Shown piece after piece: positions 46,502 to 60,094 of a stretch of DNA of 64,000 bases. Position numbers and translations under genes: made by a program. The stretch is from Tetrahymena thermophila SB210 (Eukaryota > Ciliophora > Oligohymenophorea > Hymenostomatida > Tetrahymenidae). Below the pieces are notes generated by a model. That model did no database searches. It was not told where the DNA came from and worked only from the letters and a program-made list of their open reading frames with translations. How positions within the stretch are numbered: position 1 is the first letter of the stretch; every line of letters starts with the position of its first letter. Location: the NCBI RefSeq assembly GCF_000189635.1, contig NW_002475963.1:1-64000 (forward strand), in the 5' to 3' direction.

Positions 46502-49500
46502 TCATAAATTCTTTATGTTACTGAAATTCTCTGATTGTCTGGCAGACAATTTTCCTTAATTGGTTATTGATTTTTTCAGTGGACTATTTTGAGACTTTTA
46601 AGAAAAAGATTACTATTGCTAAATTTTATTTATATTCATCTGGGTGTTAATTATAGAATTTATATTTTAATGTAGGTTATGAGTTTAGTTACTTATTGCA
46701 TTTCCAGCCTGTGCTGCCTTCATATTTTCTTGGTGATTGTTAACAAAAATGTTTATTATATTATTATTTGAGTAAGTAAAATATTATTATTAATTTTTTT
46801 TTCCTGCAGAGTTGTATTGGTTTCTTTATGGAGACTAAGAATTTTAATTTGTTTATTAGACTGATGACATAATTCTTTTTGTCTCTGGAGCTGTTTACTA
46901 AGTTAATTAATTTGTTGAGGGTAGACTTTAAAGTTATTAGTTTTAGGCAGCTAATATTTAACTAATGTTTGATTAACCATGAAGATGCTACTATGATTAG
47001 CTATTTTAAAGAGACGAAGCTTATTTTATGATTGTTTATTTATTGCCAATATTACTATTAGCAAGTTAGCTAAATCCCAGGTTTGTTTATGAAACAAGGT
47101 TCTGAGATAGATTATGAGGTTATGTTGATTAAGTCAATGAATCAGCTTCACTTTTAGTATACTTATGATGTACAGTCTTTTTATTAGAGCTGTTTTGAGT
47201 TGAAACCATAAATTAAGTATAATTTTAACTCTAGCCTTACTACTGCATAGAAGATGGTTGTTTCTGTATTTCTTAAGTTTGTTGTCTGTAAGACCTTATT
47301 TTAATTAACAAATATTAGTTAAATAAATTTATTTGTAAATATAAATTACTAAGGAGCAGGTATATGCGATTTAAAAGTAGAAGTGCTGGCTAAGATTGAT
47401 GGATTTTATGAATTGTGGAGAGTAGGAGCAGCGTTCATTGAATTTATTCTAGTGTGTTTTATTTTGTCTAAAATTTTCTTAGATGAATTTTGATGTGAGT
47501 TTGCAACACTTTGAATCTGTGAATTAGCATTTAATTGAGAGTTAGAACCAAAGTTGTTGATTATTGTAGAGTATCCACTGCCTTACTAGCTTTGAATTCC
47601 GTTTTACTATCCCTGAACATAAATATTAGTATTATTTGCGCTATTATTATAGGAGGATATGTAAGAGGTCTTATTAAAATCTACATTAGGATTTGAGTGG
47701 ATCATTCTATTATTTTATTCAGAACCAATTTTACTGGCTTGCTACTTGTATTACAATTTCTTTTATGCAGCAGTTAAATTTTGATCTCTGTTATTTTAAG
47801 TAAGCTATTAAGCAGTTAAAAGAAGTTGTGATGCACCAACGTTTAGTAGACTTCCTTGCTATTATTTATTATTGAGATTTGATTGATTTTAAAGCGAGTT
47901 GGAGTTATTTCCAATATTTGAATTCTTGATTTAAGAGCTTACTCTTCTCTAATTTTACTCTCTATCAGAATTTTATTTTATTAAACTGTTATTTTAATAA
48001 GTTAATTCTGTTTTTTATATTCTTTATATTCTTGGAGAAATCTCTTTTGATTGTGACTAATCAGTGCTATTTTACTGTCCTCTTTAAGTCTAGCTTCCTC
48101 TTTAAGTTGCTTCGCCCTTAGCATAATACTTTTCAAAAATTAAAAATAATTTTTTTATTTATTTGCTTTAAAAAATTTATAAAATTAAATTGCTTTTGGA
48201 GTAAATTATAATTTGTTTTTTCTTTTAAATTTTTACATTTAACCTTTGGCTGTTTTGCTTAAGTTATTGTGTGTCTTGCATACTAGAGTTAGTAGCAGTT
48301 GTTTATGCGTTTTTAAGTGAATCCTTATGCTTTTAAAACATTGCAGCTGTCCTCTTTTGAACTTCTTTGTAAATCTACTTTAACTCTCCTAAGTTTTCAA
48401 ATTTATAATTTGAGAGTGATTTTCTAAGGAAAACTTAGCCTTAATGAGATTAAGATAGATCATTTGATGAGGGAATATATTATTAATTTTCTGTTTATTT
48501 AACATTTGAATCATTAATAACTGTTTACTATTTTATTTAAGAGGCAATAAGAGGGTTCGAAGCTTGCTCGAACTCATTTAAATTTGGGTATTTTACATAA
48601 ATATTTAAGTTTTCATTTGAAATTTATTGGTTTTTAATTTAAATTTATGAATTTTATAATTAAATTTAATTTTAAATGACCTATTAACTTAACTATTAAG
48701 AGTTAATAGAGTGTTAAGATTTTTATTGGCTTGTTTATCTACTTTAAACGTTAGTGAGCTAGGTTGATTATGAACCCGGATTTTGGTGCTAATTAAGATT
48801 CGATTATTAAAGTGGTATGTTTTATTTAGTTTTACTTTGATTTCTTGATGCTTGTTAAGATTGAGAATAACTTTACAAATCAGATGTCATAAGGTTTGCT
48901 TCTCTATATGTTTCCATAGTTTATGTTCTTCCATGTCCATTTATCTATTGGTATTGTTAAATTTATTCACCAGGACCATTATTTTAATATATTTTTAGGT
49001 TTTCAGATGAATTTTTTATAGCTGCTCCTTAAATAAGGCTTTAGATATTTCCAAATTGCTAAGCTTCCATCTATTTTGGATTATTTTGTTAATTGTTTGC
49101 TATATAGTTTTATATCTGCACTTAGTTGTATTTTAACTATGGCTAGTTTATTTAAATATTTTATTCATTGTATATATTGCTATCTAAGTTATTACGTTGA
49201 AGAGTCACTTAAATATCAAATTAATTTTCTCTTCTTGTATTTATTGCTTCAAAAGCTTTTTATTTTTATTAGTTGAGATCTATAGTTCCTTTATTCACAA
49301 CTTTGCTAGAAATATCTTTATCTCTCGCTGATAAAGTCTTCTAAGAAAGAGTTTATTGATTACTTTTTTTATTGTATTAAGATCTGTCTGTGTTAGGAGG
49401 TTTTAAAGTCTCCTCATTTTTTAATTCACTTTTACTTTATTATGAAAGTTGTCTTTATGATGCACTAAATTATTAAAGTTCTTAAACTTGAGATCTTTAG

Positions 49501-52293
49501 TAGTTCTATAATTACTAAGAAAATTATTATTAGAATTGCTAACTAAGCTACTACGAAAGGGTTTATTAGTTTTATTGTTGGCCTATGATCATAGAAGAAG
49601 CTTATTATCCTGAAGGGAGAGGTATTTAAGGTATAATCAATCCGCTATTGCTATTCAATTTTTTTGGGGCAAGCTGATCTGAAGACTATGTATTAAAGCT
49701 CTTTTTACTTGCCAATTAATCTTAATTCATGGAGTTTTGCTATGATATTATAACTTTCTAATTCTAGCTTGTATTTTATATTTGTATATTTTATGATGAT
49801 TTCTATTCTTTATTTGACTAGCTTTGGTATTTAGAGCTTGTATTACTCATCAATTTACTTTATAAACCATTTTTAATTTGCTCAGTTGGTAATGAAGACA
49901 CTATTTATCCTTCGGTATTCAACTATTTTCCTAATCCATTTATGCTCTACTGAAGGGAATTCAAACTATTCCTTTCAACTGATTGTGTAATTGATTATTT
50001 ACCTGTTGTAAATTCTGAAAATTAATTACTAAAAGGATATTCGTAGTTTTTTGCGTCTTTTGTGGATTAATTTGCACTATTTTTTTCTGAATTTCTAGCT
50101 ACATTTAATGTGTTATTTGCGGAAAATCCTGTTATGCTGCTTATTTACCCATCAACTTAATATTTGTTGTATCCTACACTATTAAGACTTTGCTATTTTA
50201 GATTTGATCCATGTTTTTCATTTAATGATTGGTGCTAAGAAGGATTTTAAGTTTAAATAGAGCTTAAGTATTATGATGGTTGACTAGATATAGCAGCTAT
50301 TCCTTTTTGCAAATCTTTTGCCTGCTCAGTTTTACCTCTATTATTAAGATTCTATTGTTATTATAGTTGCTCAATCTAAGGCTTAAAATTTACTAAATTT
50401 ATCATATCTTAATTGAGTTTTGATATCTGATTTTGAGCCATTTCATCTTTACTTAGGTTGTAAGATTCTCTCTCTGTTTTCAAGCCTATATTATTATTTT
50501 TAAGAGACTCCTATATAGTCCTTTAGCTATGAGGTGGAGAATTATTTAAAGATATTTACTGGGCTATGCTATTTTCAGATTAAAGTTTGTTATTTAAAAC
50601 TCCTTATTAAAAATTCTAACCATTTTAAAGAATTTATTGCTTCAAATCATTTTAAGATTTTTTAGAAAATGAGTCTTTTTTCAAGAAATTTTTAACGTTC
50701 TAGCTGTTTTTAACCAAATTTTATCCATTTTTTAACTCTAAATTATTATTTTGAAGTATTTAGTGATTAATAAGCAACGGCTAGTGATTTTACTAACCTT
50801 GTTTCTAAATTATATTTTAAAACTATTAAGAGTTAAAACCAATAAATTCATTGCTGACTGTTTCTGTTAGGATTTGATTATTCAAAATATTTTCTGATTA
50901 TCTCTAAGAAGCTAATGGTGCTTACAGAAGACCTTATTAATTATTTTATGTTTTTAGGTGGTTCAAAAAATTGCTTAGATTTCCAATACTTTAAGAAACA
51001 TCCTAATCAAAAAAATAACTCTACATACTTTTTGTTGAATTTATTAATATATCATTTAATTTATGATTCAAATCTTAGAGTGTATTACTTTAAACTGATT
51101 TGGTTTACTCATCTAAATCATCAAGTGGCGCTAGGAACCGTTCGTTATCATTTAAAGTTTTACATAGATCTGATCTATTGTTTTTATCTTCAATGTTTAA
51201 ATCTTTTTCATCTTTTTTATTTTTATTATCCTTGTTTACATCTTCTTTTTTGCTTTTTTACTCTGCTTTTAGAGCTACTGCCTACTCATCTTAATTATCT
51301 TTTTTACCTTCTTTTTCCTCTTTTTCTTTTAACATACGAGTAATTTAAATGTAATAAATTCTCCTCTTTTTGTCATGGAACTTATTTAGGATATTAGTGG
51401 TGGGGACCATAAATAAACGAGCAATGTCTCTATGAAATTTATAGTATTCAGTCAATCTCTTAATCTTATTATCGTACTCATGTAAAAAGTAAAATCTGTT
51501 GAGATACTCTTCAATTTCATCGTATGTTTGTATGTCTTTTAACTAAATCACAGCAGATGTACGCTAGTTTGCTAAAATATCATTTATATCCTTTGTAAAA
51601 TAGTAATTTTAAGATGCACTATATTTGGAATAAAGAGCAGTTGATATCATCAGACTAAACTAGGAAGGCTTCTTGCACTTATTACAAAAAAGGCAATTTG
51701 AACTAGTCCTTTAACATTAATTTATAAATATTTGCCTTTAAGATATTGATCCCTAACTATTTTCTGTATAAAGTCTGTTGTAATTGTTTTGCGTAGACTT
51801 GGCAGTCTTTCCTTTTTCTTTTGAATTTTGCTAAGTTTAAGGAATAATTTATTTTATTTGCTTTTTGTTAGTTATCAAAGCCATTTGCTACTACTAATAT
51901 TGATATTAAGTATGCTATTATCCTATGCTTTATGACATGAGTTAAACTATTTTTCACTTCTCTAACTGATATAAACTGTAATGAGTCAGCCTGTAAAATT
52001 CTTCTAATACCTGCTTCGCTTGCAAAAATCTAAAATAAGAGCTAATTATCCTTGGTTTGTTTTATGAGTGTCTTTATTTAACAAATTACTAGTTTTGTAT
52101 ATAGAATCAAACACTCTTCAATTTTATTGTAAAAAAGAGCTTTCAAAAAATTAGTATGTTTTCTTTGAAATTTTTATACTAAATTAAATGCACAATCCTG
52201 ATTATATCTTTCTTTGTACTCATTTGAGCTGTAATGAATATAGTTGTATTGTGAAATCAAATCAAAGGAAATAAATGAGTGAAATAAATACAT
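46502..52293 (-). CDS. Very large Q/N-rich protein with conserved-looking N-terminal region, 1,831 aa
   Basis: Five minus-strand exons join in phase: 52293-51895, 51830-48244, 48128-47987, 47924-47350, 47294-46502; TGA 46504-46502. The intron 47925-47986 (GTTTAA donor) is the least certain. Residues 1-133 are helical and hydrophobic (MYLFHSFISFDLI..., IFASEAGIRRILQADSL). Around 175 there is a cysteine cluster, NCLFCNKCKK, that could bind zinc. Around 215-300 the sequence is dense and well ordered (EIEEYLNRFYFLHEY, RLTEYYKFHRDIARLFM, NKFHDKKRRIYYIQITRML). It then becomes lysine/glutamate-rich. The remaining ~1,450 residues are Q/N/S-rich with one coiled-coil patch (RAKQLKEEARLKEDSK). I cannot name the family. 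The N-terminal block is the part worth a profile search. Confidence 0.82.
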
Positions 52294-53154
52294 ATTCCAC
52301 TAACTAACTAACATTCAATAATTCATATATTTTAATAAAGACTCATTTACTTACATAAAAAATTAAGATAAAACCCTCATTTCAAAAATTTTTAATGAAA
52401 TTATAATAAATATTTTTTTAAGCTTTATTCATTTATTGTTATCTCTCATTATTTTCTCACTTTATCTGCATCTTGATTTTTTTTCAAATTACTATAAATT
52501 AAATAATACCCATTAGTTTTTTATTTTATTTTTTCATGGTGATTTGAAAATTGATAAGCAAGCATTTTTAAAAATTCTTCAATTCTTTATAACTTAATAT
52601 TTATCAATAAAAAATAAGAATATCTGCATAAAAAATTATAGCCACATTTTTTAATTACTGAATTTAAGCAGCACATAACTACCAACGAATAAAATTCTAT
52701 TTTTATGTTTATTTTTTTGTTAAAAGAAATTTTTATCTCTCAAAAAAAAAATATATTTTAAATAAAGAAGTGAAAAATTACCCTTATTAAATTTATTAAA
52801 GTAGAAAAAGTATCAATTTTAAAAGACAAAAAAAGTTTTACTTATTTATTTAAATTTGGATTGCCATTTAAAAAATAAAAAAATATTAATTCCTTTAGAT
52901 GCTTAAACAAATTAATTTACAAAACAATTTAAAAAAATAATATTTTTACAAACAAATTTAAAGAAATTTATATTATGTGTGCTCAATTAAAAAAAATTTT
53001 TTAAATCTTATAAAATGTTATTTTTGAGAAAAATTGAATTAATTGAAAATATTGTAGAAATTATTAACAAATATTATACATGATAAATTTATTTTGTTTA
53101 AAAAATAGCTAACTTATAAAATAAAAATTGAATAAAATATTTTATCACTTCTTT
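52294..53154. other. Intergenic, 0.86 kb
   Basis: AT-rich spacer between two minus-strand genes, with an ACTA repeat (52299-52312) just upstream of the start of the 52293 gene. No gene is seen. Confidence 0.5.
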
Positions 53155-54840
53155 TCAATTATTCTTTTTTTCAGCTAAATTAATTTAATCATTTTTAGAT
53201 TTTTCTTCCTGATCTTTTAATTCTTTTAATTCATTTTTCTTTTAGAAACATAATGATTTCAAAGCTTCAGTAACCATTATTATTAAGAATACATAAGCCA
53301 CCATTGTTTGTATAAACATGAAGTTAGGATTTCCTGTTAATCCATAAAACCAGTAAATACCAAGCATAGAAGTTAGTCCTAAAACTACCAAAGGAGCATA
53401 AAACTTTAATAGATAGAGAAATATTTTATTTAAAAATCAAATAATTAAATAAATATTTTTACCAAAACAGCAAATACTTTAATTTCTACTATATATTCAT
53501 AGGCTGTGAACAAAAGAGTAAATATAATTATCAAATCATATACTGTTATGAAAGAAAAGTGATAATAACCTACCTAATATATTAAAATTAAATATTATAA
53601 TTATGTGTATGTTATATTTAACTTACAAATAGAGATACACCTGCTATGAATCCATATAATCCTGAAGTAAATTAGTTATCCTTAATTGCTTTATAGGATA
53701 TTTATACTAAAGGAAAAATATGACAGAGGGGTAAGAAAAAGTATATCATGTGATACATATTTTGATAACTATTAAACATCTTTTTAAAATATTATTATTA
53801 GATATATTCTTTGTAACTATTTAATATTAATAATGTTTACTCCTGAGAATATTGACCACATTAAACCTATTGAAGGCTAAAAGAGTTTTACATGATAAGC
53901 ACTGATGTAAGCATTTTTAAAAAAGTTCTTTTAATAAATAAAATTATTTAATTATTTTTATTTTGTAAAAAAAAATTTTATTTATTTACCAAAGATCCTA
54001 ACAAAATGTATGAAGCAAAAAGTAATGCTACAAACACTGAAAAGCTAACAACAATTGAGAATACAGAAAGAGCAGCCTTTTACTTGTTGAGAAAACTTGA
54101 GCATACCAAAGGTACAATAAGCATTATCATAGTTGGATTCAAATATAATGATACTCCATAAAATAAGCTACCTAAAAATCTGTTATTTTTTGCAAACAAA
54201 TATACTGCTAATAATCCAAAAGTGTATTCAAATATAGATGTCCATTTTGTGATGATAGCGAAAAACTAATATATTTGTTGGTATAATAGTTTAACTTACA
54301 TAATTTAAGCTTTTAATTATTACGCTGAGGGGATTTAAATGATATGCATATCTAATAAAATTACTAATCTTCTATCTAGTCTGAAGATCTTTTTTCTAAA
54401 TTTATATAACAATTTTTATGACATATTAAAGCTTTAAGTAAATCAATTAGTTACTTTTGAGTGACTAAATTCTAAATTAGAAACTAATTCAGCTAATAAT
54501 AAATCAAAAAGCACAAATAAAACTGTTATAGCTCCAGGAATATTCTTCAAGTAATACAATCCATAGACCATGAAAGGTTTCTATAAAATATTTATATTTT
54601 TTTATCTAATTTCAAGCCAATTTTATTTAAATTTACCTAAAAGATATGCTCGACTTGATATGGATCTTAATTCTACCCAATAAAATAGAATGCTTCTTAA
54701 ACTCTGGAATAATCAGTAAATTTTGTATTAAAAAAGGGTATTTGCTTAATAGAATTCTCCAATGCACTATCTTATAAAATATAAAGTAGTCCTAATTTTA
54801 TCGTTACAAAAACTATATGGGATGGCCTAAATATATTCAT
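53155..54840 (-). CDS. PIGU: GPI transamidase subunit PIG-U, 433 aa, eight exons
   Basis: Minus-strand exons 54840-54637, 54580-54455, 54395-54300, 54265-53990, 53927-53841, 53779-53627, 53573-53463 and 53403-53155 all join in phase; TGA 53157-53155. PIG-U is the multi-pass ER membrane subunit of the complex that attaches GPI anchors to proteins. Seen here: N-terminal luminal segment with VQEAFYFIGQNQDPYQ, then IPGAITVLFVLFDLLLAEL, the landmark YAYHLNPLSVI, GVSLYLNPTMIMLIVPL, FQPSIGLMWSIF (usual consensus PNIGLWWYFF), and several further hydrophobic helices, ending in a charged cytosolic tail. Family length is about 390-435 aa. One intron (54266-54299) is only 34 nt. All introns are phase 0. 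Confidence 0.9.
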
Positions 54841-55057
54841 TTATATTTCGCTTAAATATAAGTAATTCCTAAAATTTGAAAATATCTTTTTTAAATAAAT
54901 TAATTATTATCGCTTTGTTTCTCTTTACGTGTTAATAATGCTCTTTTTATAAACATTGCTTTTTATAAATTAATTAATTCTTTAATATTATCAATAAATA
55001 AATAAATTGATAAGTCTTAACTAATTATTACTAATTAATACAATCACAAATAGAATT

Positions 55058-55069
55058 AAAAAAAAAAAA
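55058..55069 (-). terminator. Pol III T-run terminator of the tRNA
   Basis: An uninterrupted run of twelve T on the minus strand begins one base after the tRNA 3' end, the expected RNA polymerase III termination signal. Confidence 0.9.
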
Positions 55070-55070
55070 T

Positions 55071-55153
55071 CCGAACTCCCGGGTTCGAACCGGGGACCAC
55101 CGGATGACTACAAACTTTACAGTCCGATGCTCTTCCAACTGAGCTAAGTTCGG
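55071..55153 (-). tRNA. tRNA-Tyr (anticodon GTA) with intron
   Basis: Reading the minus strand, a 7-bp acceptor stem (CCGAACT with AGTTCGG) encloses a canonical D arm (TAGCTCAGTTGGAAGAGC, also the A box) and a T arm with GGTTCGAACCC-type loop (B box). The anticodon stem CGGA/TCCG closes a loop CTGTAAA, giving anticodon GTA (Tyr). An ~11-nt insertion (GTTTGTAGTCA) lies directly 3' of the anticodon loop base 37, the standard site of nuclear tRNA-Tyr introns. The 3' CCA is not encoded. Confidence 0.96.
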
Positions 55154-55450
55154 TTCGTTAAAAACTTCTATCTGAATAGATAGATTTTCCTACCAAACAT
55201 TGATAAATTAAAATTATATGCCACTTAATCAAAAATATAAAAACAGAAGTTAGAAATAAAGAATATGAATTAAAATAATTAATTAATTATATATTAAATA
55301 AAAAAGAAATTTTCTTACAAATTATAAAATTGAAAGGGAAATAAATAGAATTTACAGATATAATTTATTCATTTATCTTCATTTATTATTTATTTATTAT
55401 TTGTTTTTTTAATTAATTAATTGAATTTGCTTTGTAAAATAAATATTTTA

Positions 55451-58400
55451 TCATTTTTTAATTAGTCTAATTTTGGAATGTAAATCTTTAATTGTGTTCA
55501 TAAATCCATTTTATTCTTCGTCATCTACAGCAAGTGTATCCATATTATCCCATAATGAGAGTTTTTATTATATTTCTTAAGTGGATTAAAATTTTTTTCT
55601 TTCTTGCTTTAAATCAATTTAGTTTTGATCGTAACCTAAAGAGTTAGCAAATTAATTGTAATTGTTTGCAAATTGAGGTTAGTTTTCTTTCTCTTATAAT
55701 TTATACACTTACTGCTGGTTACTTAACTTGACTTCTATTTTATCTTACAACTTATTGCTCATATAATTATACTCATTTAAACAACTTGAATAATTTTCAT
55801 TGTAAGGAGCTCTGCTTATTATGCTTAAATCTTAACTTATTTAAGATTAAATTTATTTTTGTTATTTCTTTTGCTAAATACTACTATATTCTTCATCTAT
55901 TCTTAAAGGACTTTCTTTAGAGCTTAGATAGTTATTTCCTATATTTTAATTTATTGACAGGAAGTCTAGATTTCCTTTGCTTGTATCGCTATCACTGAAG
56001 AAACTCCTATTATGAGCATAATTGTTATATTAAAATTATTCTCTGTCATATGATTTCTATTAATAGCACATTTATGCTGTGTTTATATGTGTGCTAATGG
56101 CTCTCCTTTAAGTATTTAAATTAGAATTACTTCTAGAGTGAGGGAAAAACTAGGATCTGTGGCTATCAGCAGCATCTAACAAATAAGGATTTCTAATATT
56201 TGACTCTCTTTCAATAGAAAAGTTTCTCAAATGAGTTTATTATTAAGCAATTCCCACTCCTGAACAGCTTTCATTTAAGCTTTAATTAATCAAACTCTAG
56301 CCTCTTCTGTGATTTTCAGTGGGCTAGGTATATGAAATGTTTAAACTAGTATTATGATTATTTACTCTTAAAATTCTCAACTTTTTATTATAATGATTAT
56401 TCAAACTAGATTTGTGAATTGATTGTTAGGATTCATTTAGATTAGACTCATTCAAATGATTGCATTCTTTGTTAACAACATCAGAACTTTCTTTAGTGTC
56501 CTTCTACTCTATAAAATCACTTTAAAATATAAATTATTTTTTTTAAAATTTGTAAATAAAAATAAAATAATAATAATTTACTTAATTTTTGCCAATAGAT
56601 TTTTCAATGCTTTATCTTACTCACTTTTAATTATAAAAATTTTTATTTAGAAAAAATTAGTTGTTTTTTTTAAATAAAAGTAAACGAAATATTTTGCATA
56701 AAAATTTACTAAATATTTTTAGATGGCACTTAGGGTGTAATTATTTAATTAATTCTTATATTCTCTTTCTCATTTTCATCCCTTTTTGTTACTAAAGTTT
56801 AATAAGAGTGACTATTTATATCATCCAATTAGACTTAACTTCTTTTAGTTTATGGTTGGATTTACATTTTTGGGTTTGTTTAAAATGTATCAGGTTTTAT
56901 TGGTAAGGCTTATTGTTATTTTTTGGTTTCAATTTCTAGCAAATCTTTTGCTTGCTTGAGCTCATTTTTCAAACTCTCTAATTAAATGTCTTTAGTTTAA
57001 ATCTATTTTTACTACTCTTTGCTTAATGCTTCAAATTTTGATAATTAATCCTCAAGCCTAATATTTTCCTTGACAAATATATCAATCTTTTTCAAGTTTT
57101 CCTAATTTGTTTATAATATTTTGTCATTCATTTCTTTTTTTAAACTTTGAATTTCTTTTTCGTACTTTTCTCCAATCATATTTAACTCATTCTATTTGTC
57201 TTTTAAATTTTGTAAATTTTAATTTTTCAAGTGCTCAAATTCCTAAGTTAAGTTAATATTATGTTCTGACAATTAATTTTTTTCTTTTATGCTTTCTTCA
57301 AGCTGAGCTTAGAGCAATGATATCTTCTTTTAAGCTTCTTCATAATCTTAAGACTCTTTAATACTCTCCTAAAAAAATATTTACATTTAATAATTAAAAG
57401 TAAGTAATTTGTTTTACATCTTTTTAGCTTTTTTACTGCTCTTCTTGATAAACTAACATAAATGTTTAGAGATCTTCTTCTTTTGAAGCTAGCTCCTCTT
57501 AAAATTTTAATTATAATATTTTAATACTTTCTTCATGAGCAGCGTTGTTTTCTTTTAACTGCTCCTCAAATTCTTTTTAAATTGATTATATTCTTTGATG
57601 GCATTCCTTAAATAATAAAATAAAATTAAAAAATTATATTTTATAAAATTAATTTTACTTTTCTTACTTTAGATATCAAATTTTTTAGATCCTAATTTTC
57701 TTTCTATAAAATTTGATTTAATTCAATTTGATCGTTAGCAGATTGGTTTTATGTTTTCTTAAATTCATTAACTTCGCAAATGTTTCTTGCAACAAATTAT
57801 TCCTTTATATCATTTTTTTACTTTCTAAATGGAGATATTTATTAAATATATCCATCTTATTCTTAATTATTTGAATGAGCTGTGTATGATCCTTCTAATT
57901 AGATTGATTTATTAATATTCTGTAGATTATTATTTTTAAATTATTAATTAGTATCATTATTATTTGTCATATTTGTCATTTACTCATTGAAATTTTTCTC
58001 ATAATTTTATTTTTTTTCTGAGTTTTGACTGTATCTTCTGTATTCATTTTAATTATCTTCTTAGCCTTCGACGAGCTTTTTTATCTGAGACGGAACTCTT
58101 CTAAATTCATTAAATTCCTCAGCATTATCTTCATTAGAATTTTTAGTAGAAAAGCTCTACTCGTTTACCTATGGAATTTCTAAAAGATTAGTATCAATTT
58201 TAGAAAAATGACATTCTTCTTAGCTGTGATTTGAAGAATAAGCATTTTCTTTTTATTTAAATGATAACCTAAATTTATTATTATTATTAGATTCTTGAAT
58301 TTCTTAATCTTAATTGCATCTCTCAGTCATTTCGTTATTAGAAGGATATTGATAAGACTGACTATTAGGCTTAAGAGAGCGCTATGTATTGTATGCAGAT

Positions 58401-58507
58401 GTGTTAGTAGAATAGGAGCTATTTAAATTCTTCTTTAAATCCTTTATTGATTCCCATATTAAGTTTTTGCGATCTAATTCGCTTTTTATTATTGTTTTCA
58501 TCTCCAT
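55451..58507 (-). CDS. Coiled-coil protein with S/N/Q-rich flanks, 932 aa
   Basis: Five minus-strand exons join in phase: 58507-57668, 57606-57418, 57368-56710, 56623-56582 (a 42-nt exon) and 56519-55451; TGA 55453-55451. Starts MEMKTIIKSELDRKNLIW. Residues ~25-250 are S/N/Q-rich. From about 255 to 510 there is a long uninterrupted coiled coil (QRIQSIQKEFEEQLKENNAA, then EAQKKISLLQAQLEES and NLKKIDIFVKENIRLEDQL). A proline-containing linker (ALPIKPDTFQTNP) follows. The C-terminal ~350 residues are again S/N-rich with short conserved-looking ends (WDNMDTLAVDDEE, MNTIKDLHSKIRLI). No enzymatic domain is seen. The architecture suits a cytoskeletal or basal-body scaffold, but this is inference from the coiled coil only. 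Confidence 0.85.
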
Positions 58508-60094
58508 TTTATATTTTTTGCCAAAACTTAGCAATTGTTATTTTGATATTTTATAAAATTAAGTTACTTGCAGTAATACTTATATTTGATTTATTTATTC
58601 TATTCAAATTTGTGATATCTTATAAAAAATTTGAAATTTAACAGATCTAATTGGGCAATTTAATTTTGAAATGAAATTTACTAAATTAAAATTATGAGTA
58701 ATAGTTTTTTTTAATTATTTTGAATGCAACGTTCAAAGTTGTCCATTACAACAAACCAAAAAGTTGATTTTTTTATATTCCTTTCTATAAAAAATATTTT
58801 TATCCACTTTTTAGCTTGATGAATTACTCGATAAATATAAATAATATTTTGCTAATTATTTTTGCATTTTTTCATACTTATGACAAAAAATTAGACAAAA
58901 AAGAAACTCTTTGATTGCTGATATTAATATCTCCTTTAAATTTTAATTGATAAAATTTTTTAGTTGATTTAATTATTTTTTAAGCAAGATACCAAAATTT
59001 TATTATAAATTAAATATATTTTAAAATATTCAATTTTTAATTTAAGGAAAATGTTTAATTTATTAATAAAATAAATTAAAAACTTGTAATTGAAAATATT
59101 TAAATAATTTATTACTATTTTTTTAATGTAAAGATATTTTTAGAATATATTTAATATTTCTGATGCCAAAGTTATTAAGCATTTTAAATTTATTCGATAA
59201 ATCTCTAATGATGAGAAAATATTATAATTACAAATAAAAGATTTATCAAAATTATAATACATTTATTTAAACAAAGATGTTACAAATTAAATTGCTTATA
59301 TAATACATTTTAATTCTCTAAAACATAACCACAAAATTAAATCTTTTTAAAAAAAACTTATTGATAGATATACTTAGATATAAAGTTGGATATTTATTTT
59401 TGAATGAAATGGTTTTTAAAATGTATTTTTTTTAATTAATCTAACATTTAAAGTTAAATAAAAATATTACACTTTATATTTAAACTATTTAATAAAATTA
59501 TAAATAAATAAAAATAATAAATCTCTAATGATGAGAAAATATTATAATTACAAATAAAAGATTTATCAAAATTATAATACATTTATTTAAACAAAGATGT
59601 TACAAATTAAATTGCTTATATAATACATTTTAATTCTCTAAAACCTAACCACAAAATTAAATCTTTTTAAAAAAAACTTATTGATAGATATACTTAGATA
59701 TAAAGTTGGATATTTATTTTTGAATGAAATGGTTTTTAAAATGTATTTTTTTTAATTAATCTAACATTTAAAGTTAAATAAAAATATTACACTTTCTCTT
59801 TAAACTATTTAATAAAATTATAAATAAATAAAAATAATTTTGTTTAAAACATTATACATATTTTTTATCGAATAATTATAATTTATTCATTTTATTAATA
59901 GAATTTGTAAGATTTTTTGAAATTAAAAATAGTTTTGATTATTTAGTACCATAAAAATTAATATAATTGTGCGGAATTTTTCAATTCAAAAATTTTAAAT
60001 TAAATATACATAATAAGTTTGAAAGTCATATATAGATATTAAAATAGTATTTAAAAAAAATTAAAACCAATTTATAACTTAAATCAGCTAAATT
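58508..60094. other. Divergent intergenic region, 1.6 kb
   Basis: AT-rich DNA between divergent genes, 40% of it made up of the 320-bp tandem duplication annotated separately. No coding sequence is seen. Confidence 0.5.
59199..59838. repeat. Nearly perfect tandem duplication, 320-bp unit, two copies
   Basis: Copy 1 (59199-59518) and copy 2 (59519-59838) both begin AAATCTCTAATGATGAGAAA and are identical over almost all of their length. The differences I can see are AAAACATAACC versus AAAACCTAACC and CACTTTATATTT versus CACTTTCTCTTT. The unit is AT-rich and non-coding. Such low divergence means a recent duplication, or an assembly artefact. Confidence 0.95.

Larger units (their letters stand above)
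54841..55450. other. Spacer around the tRNA gene
   Basis: AT-rich DNA on both sides of the tRNA. No other gene is visible. Confidence 0.5.

Noticed and set aside
50915-51343. 142-codon plus-strand frame rich in Phe, Leu and Tyr
   Set aside because: Antisense shadow of a lysine/glutamate-rich part of the 46502-52293 minus-strand gene.
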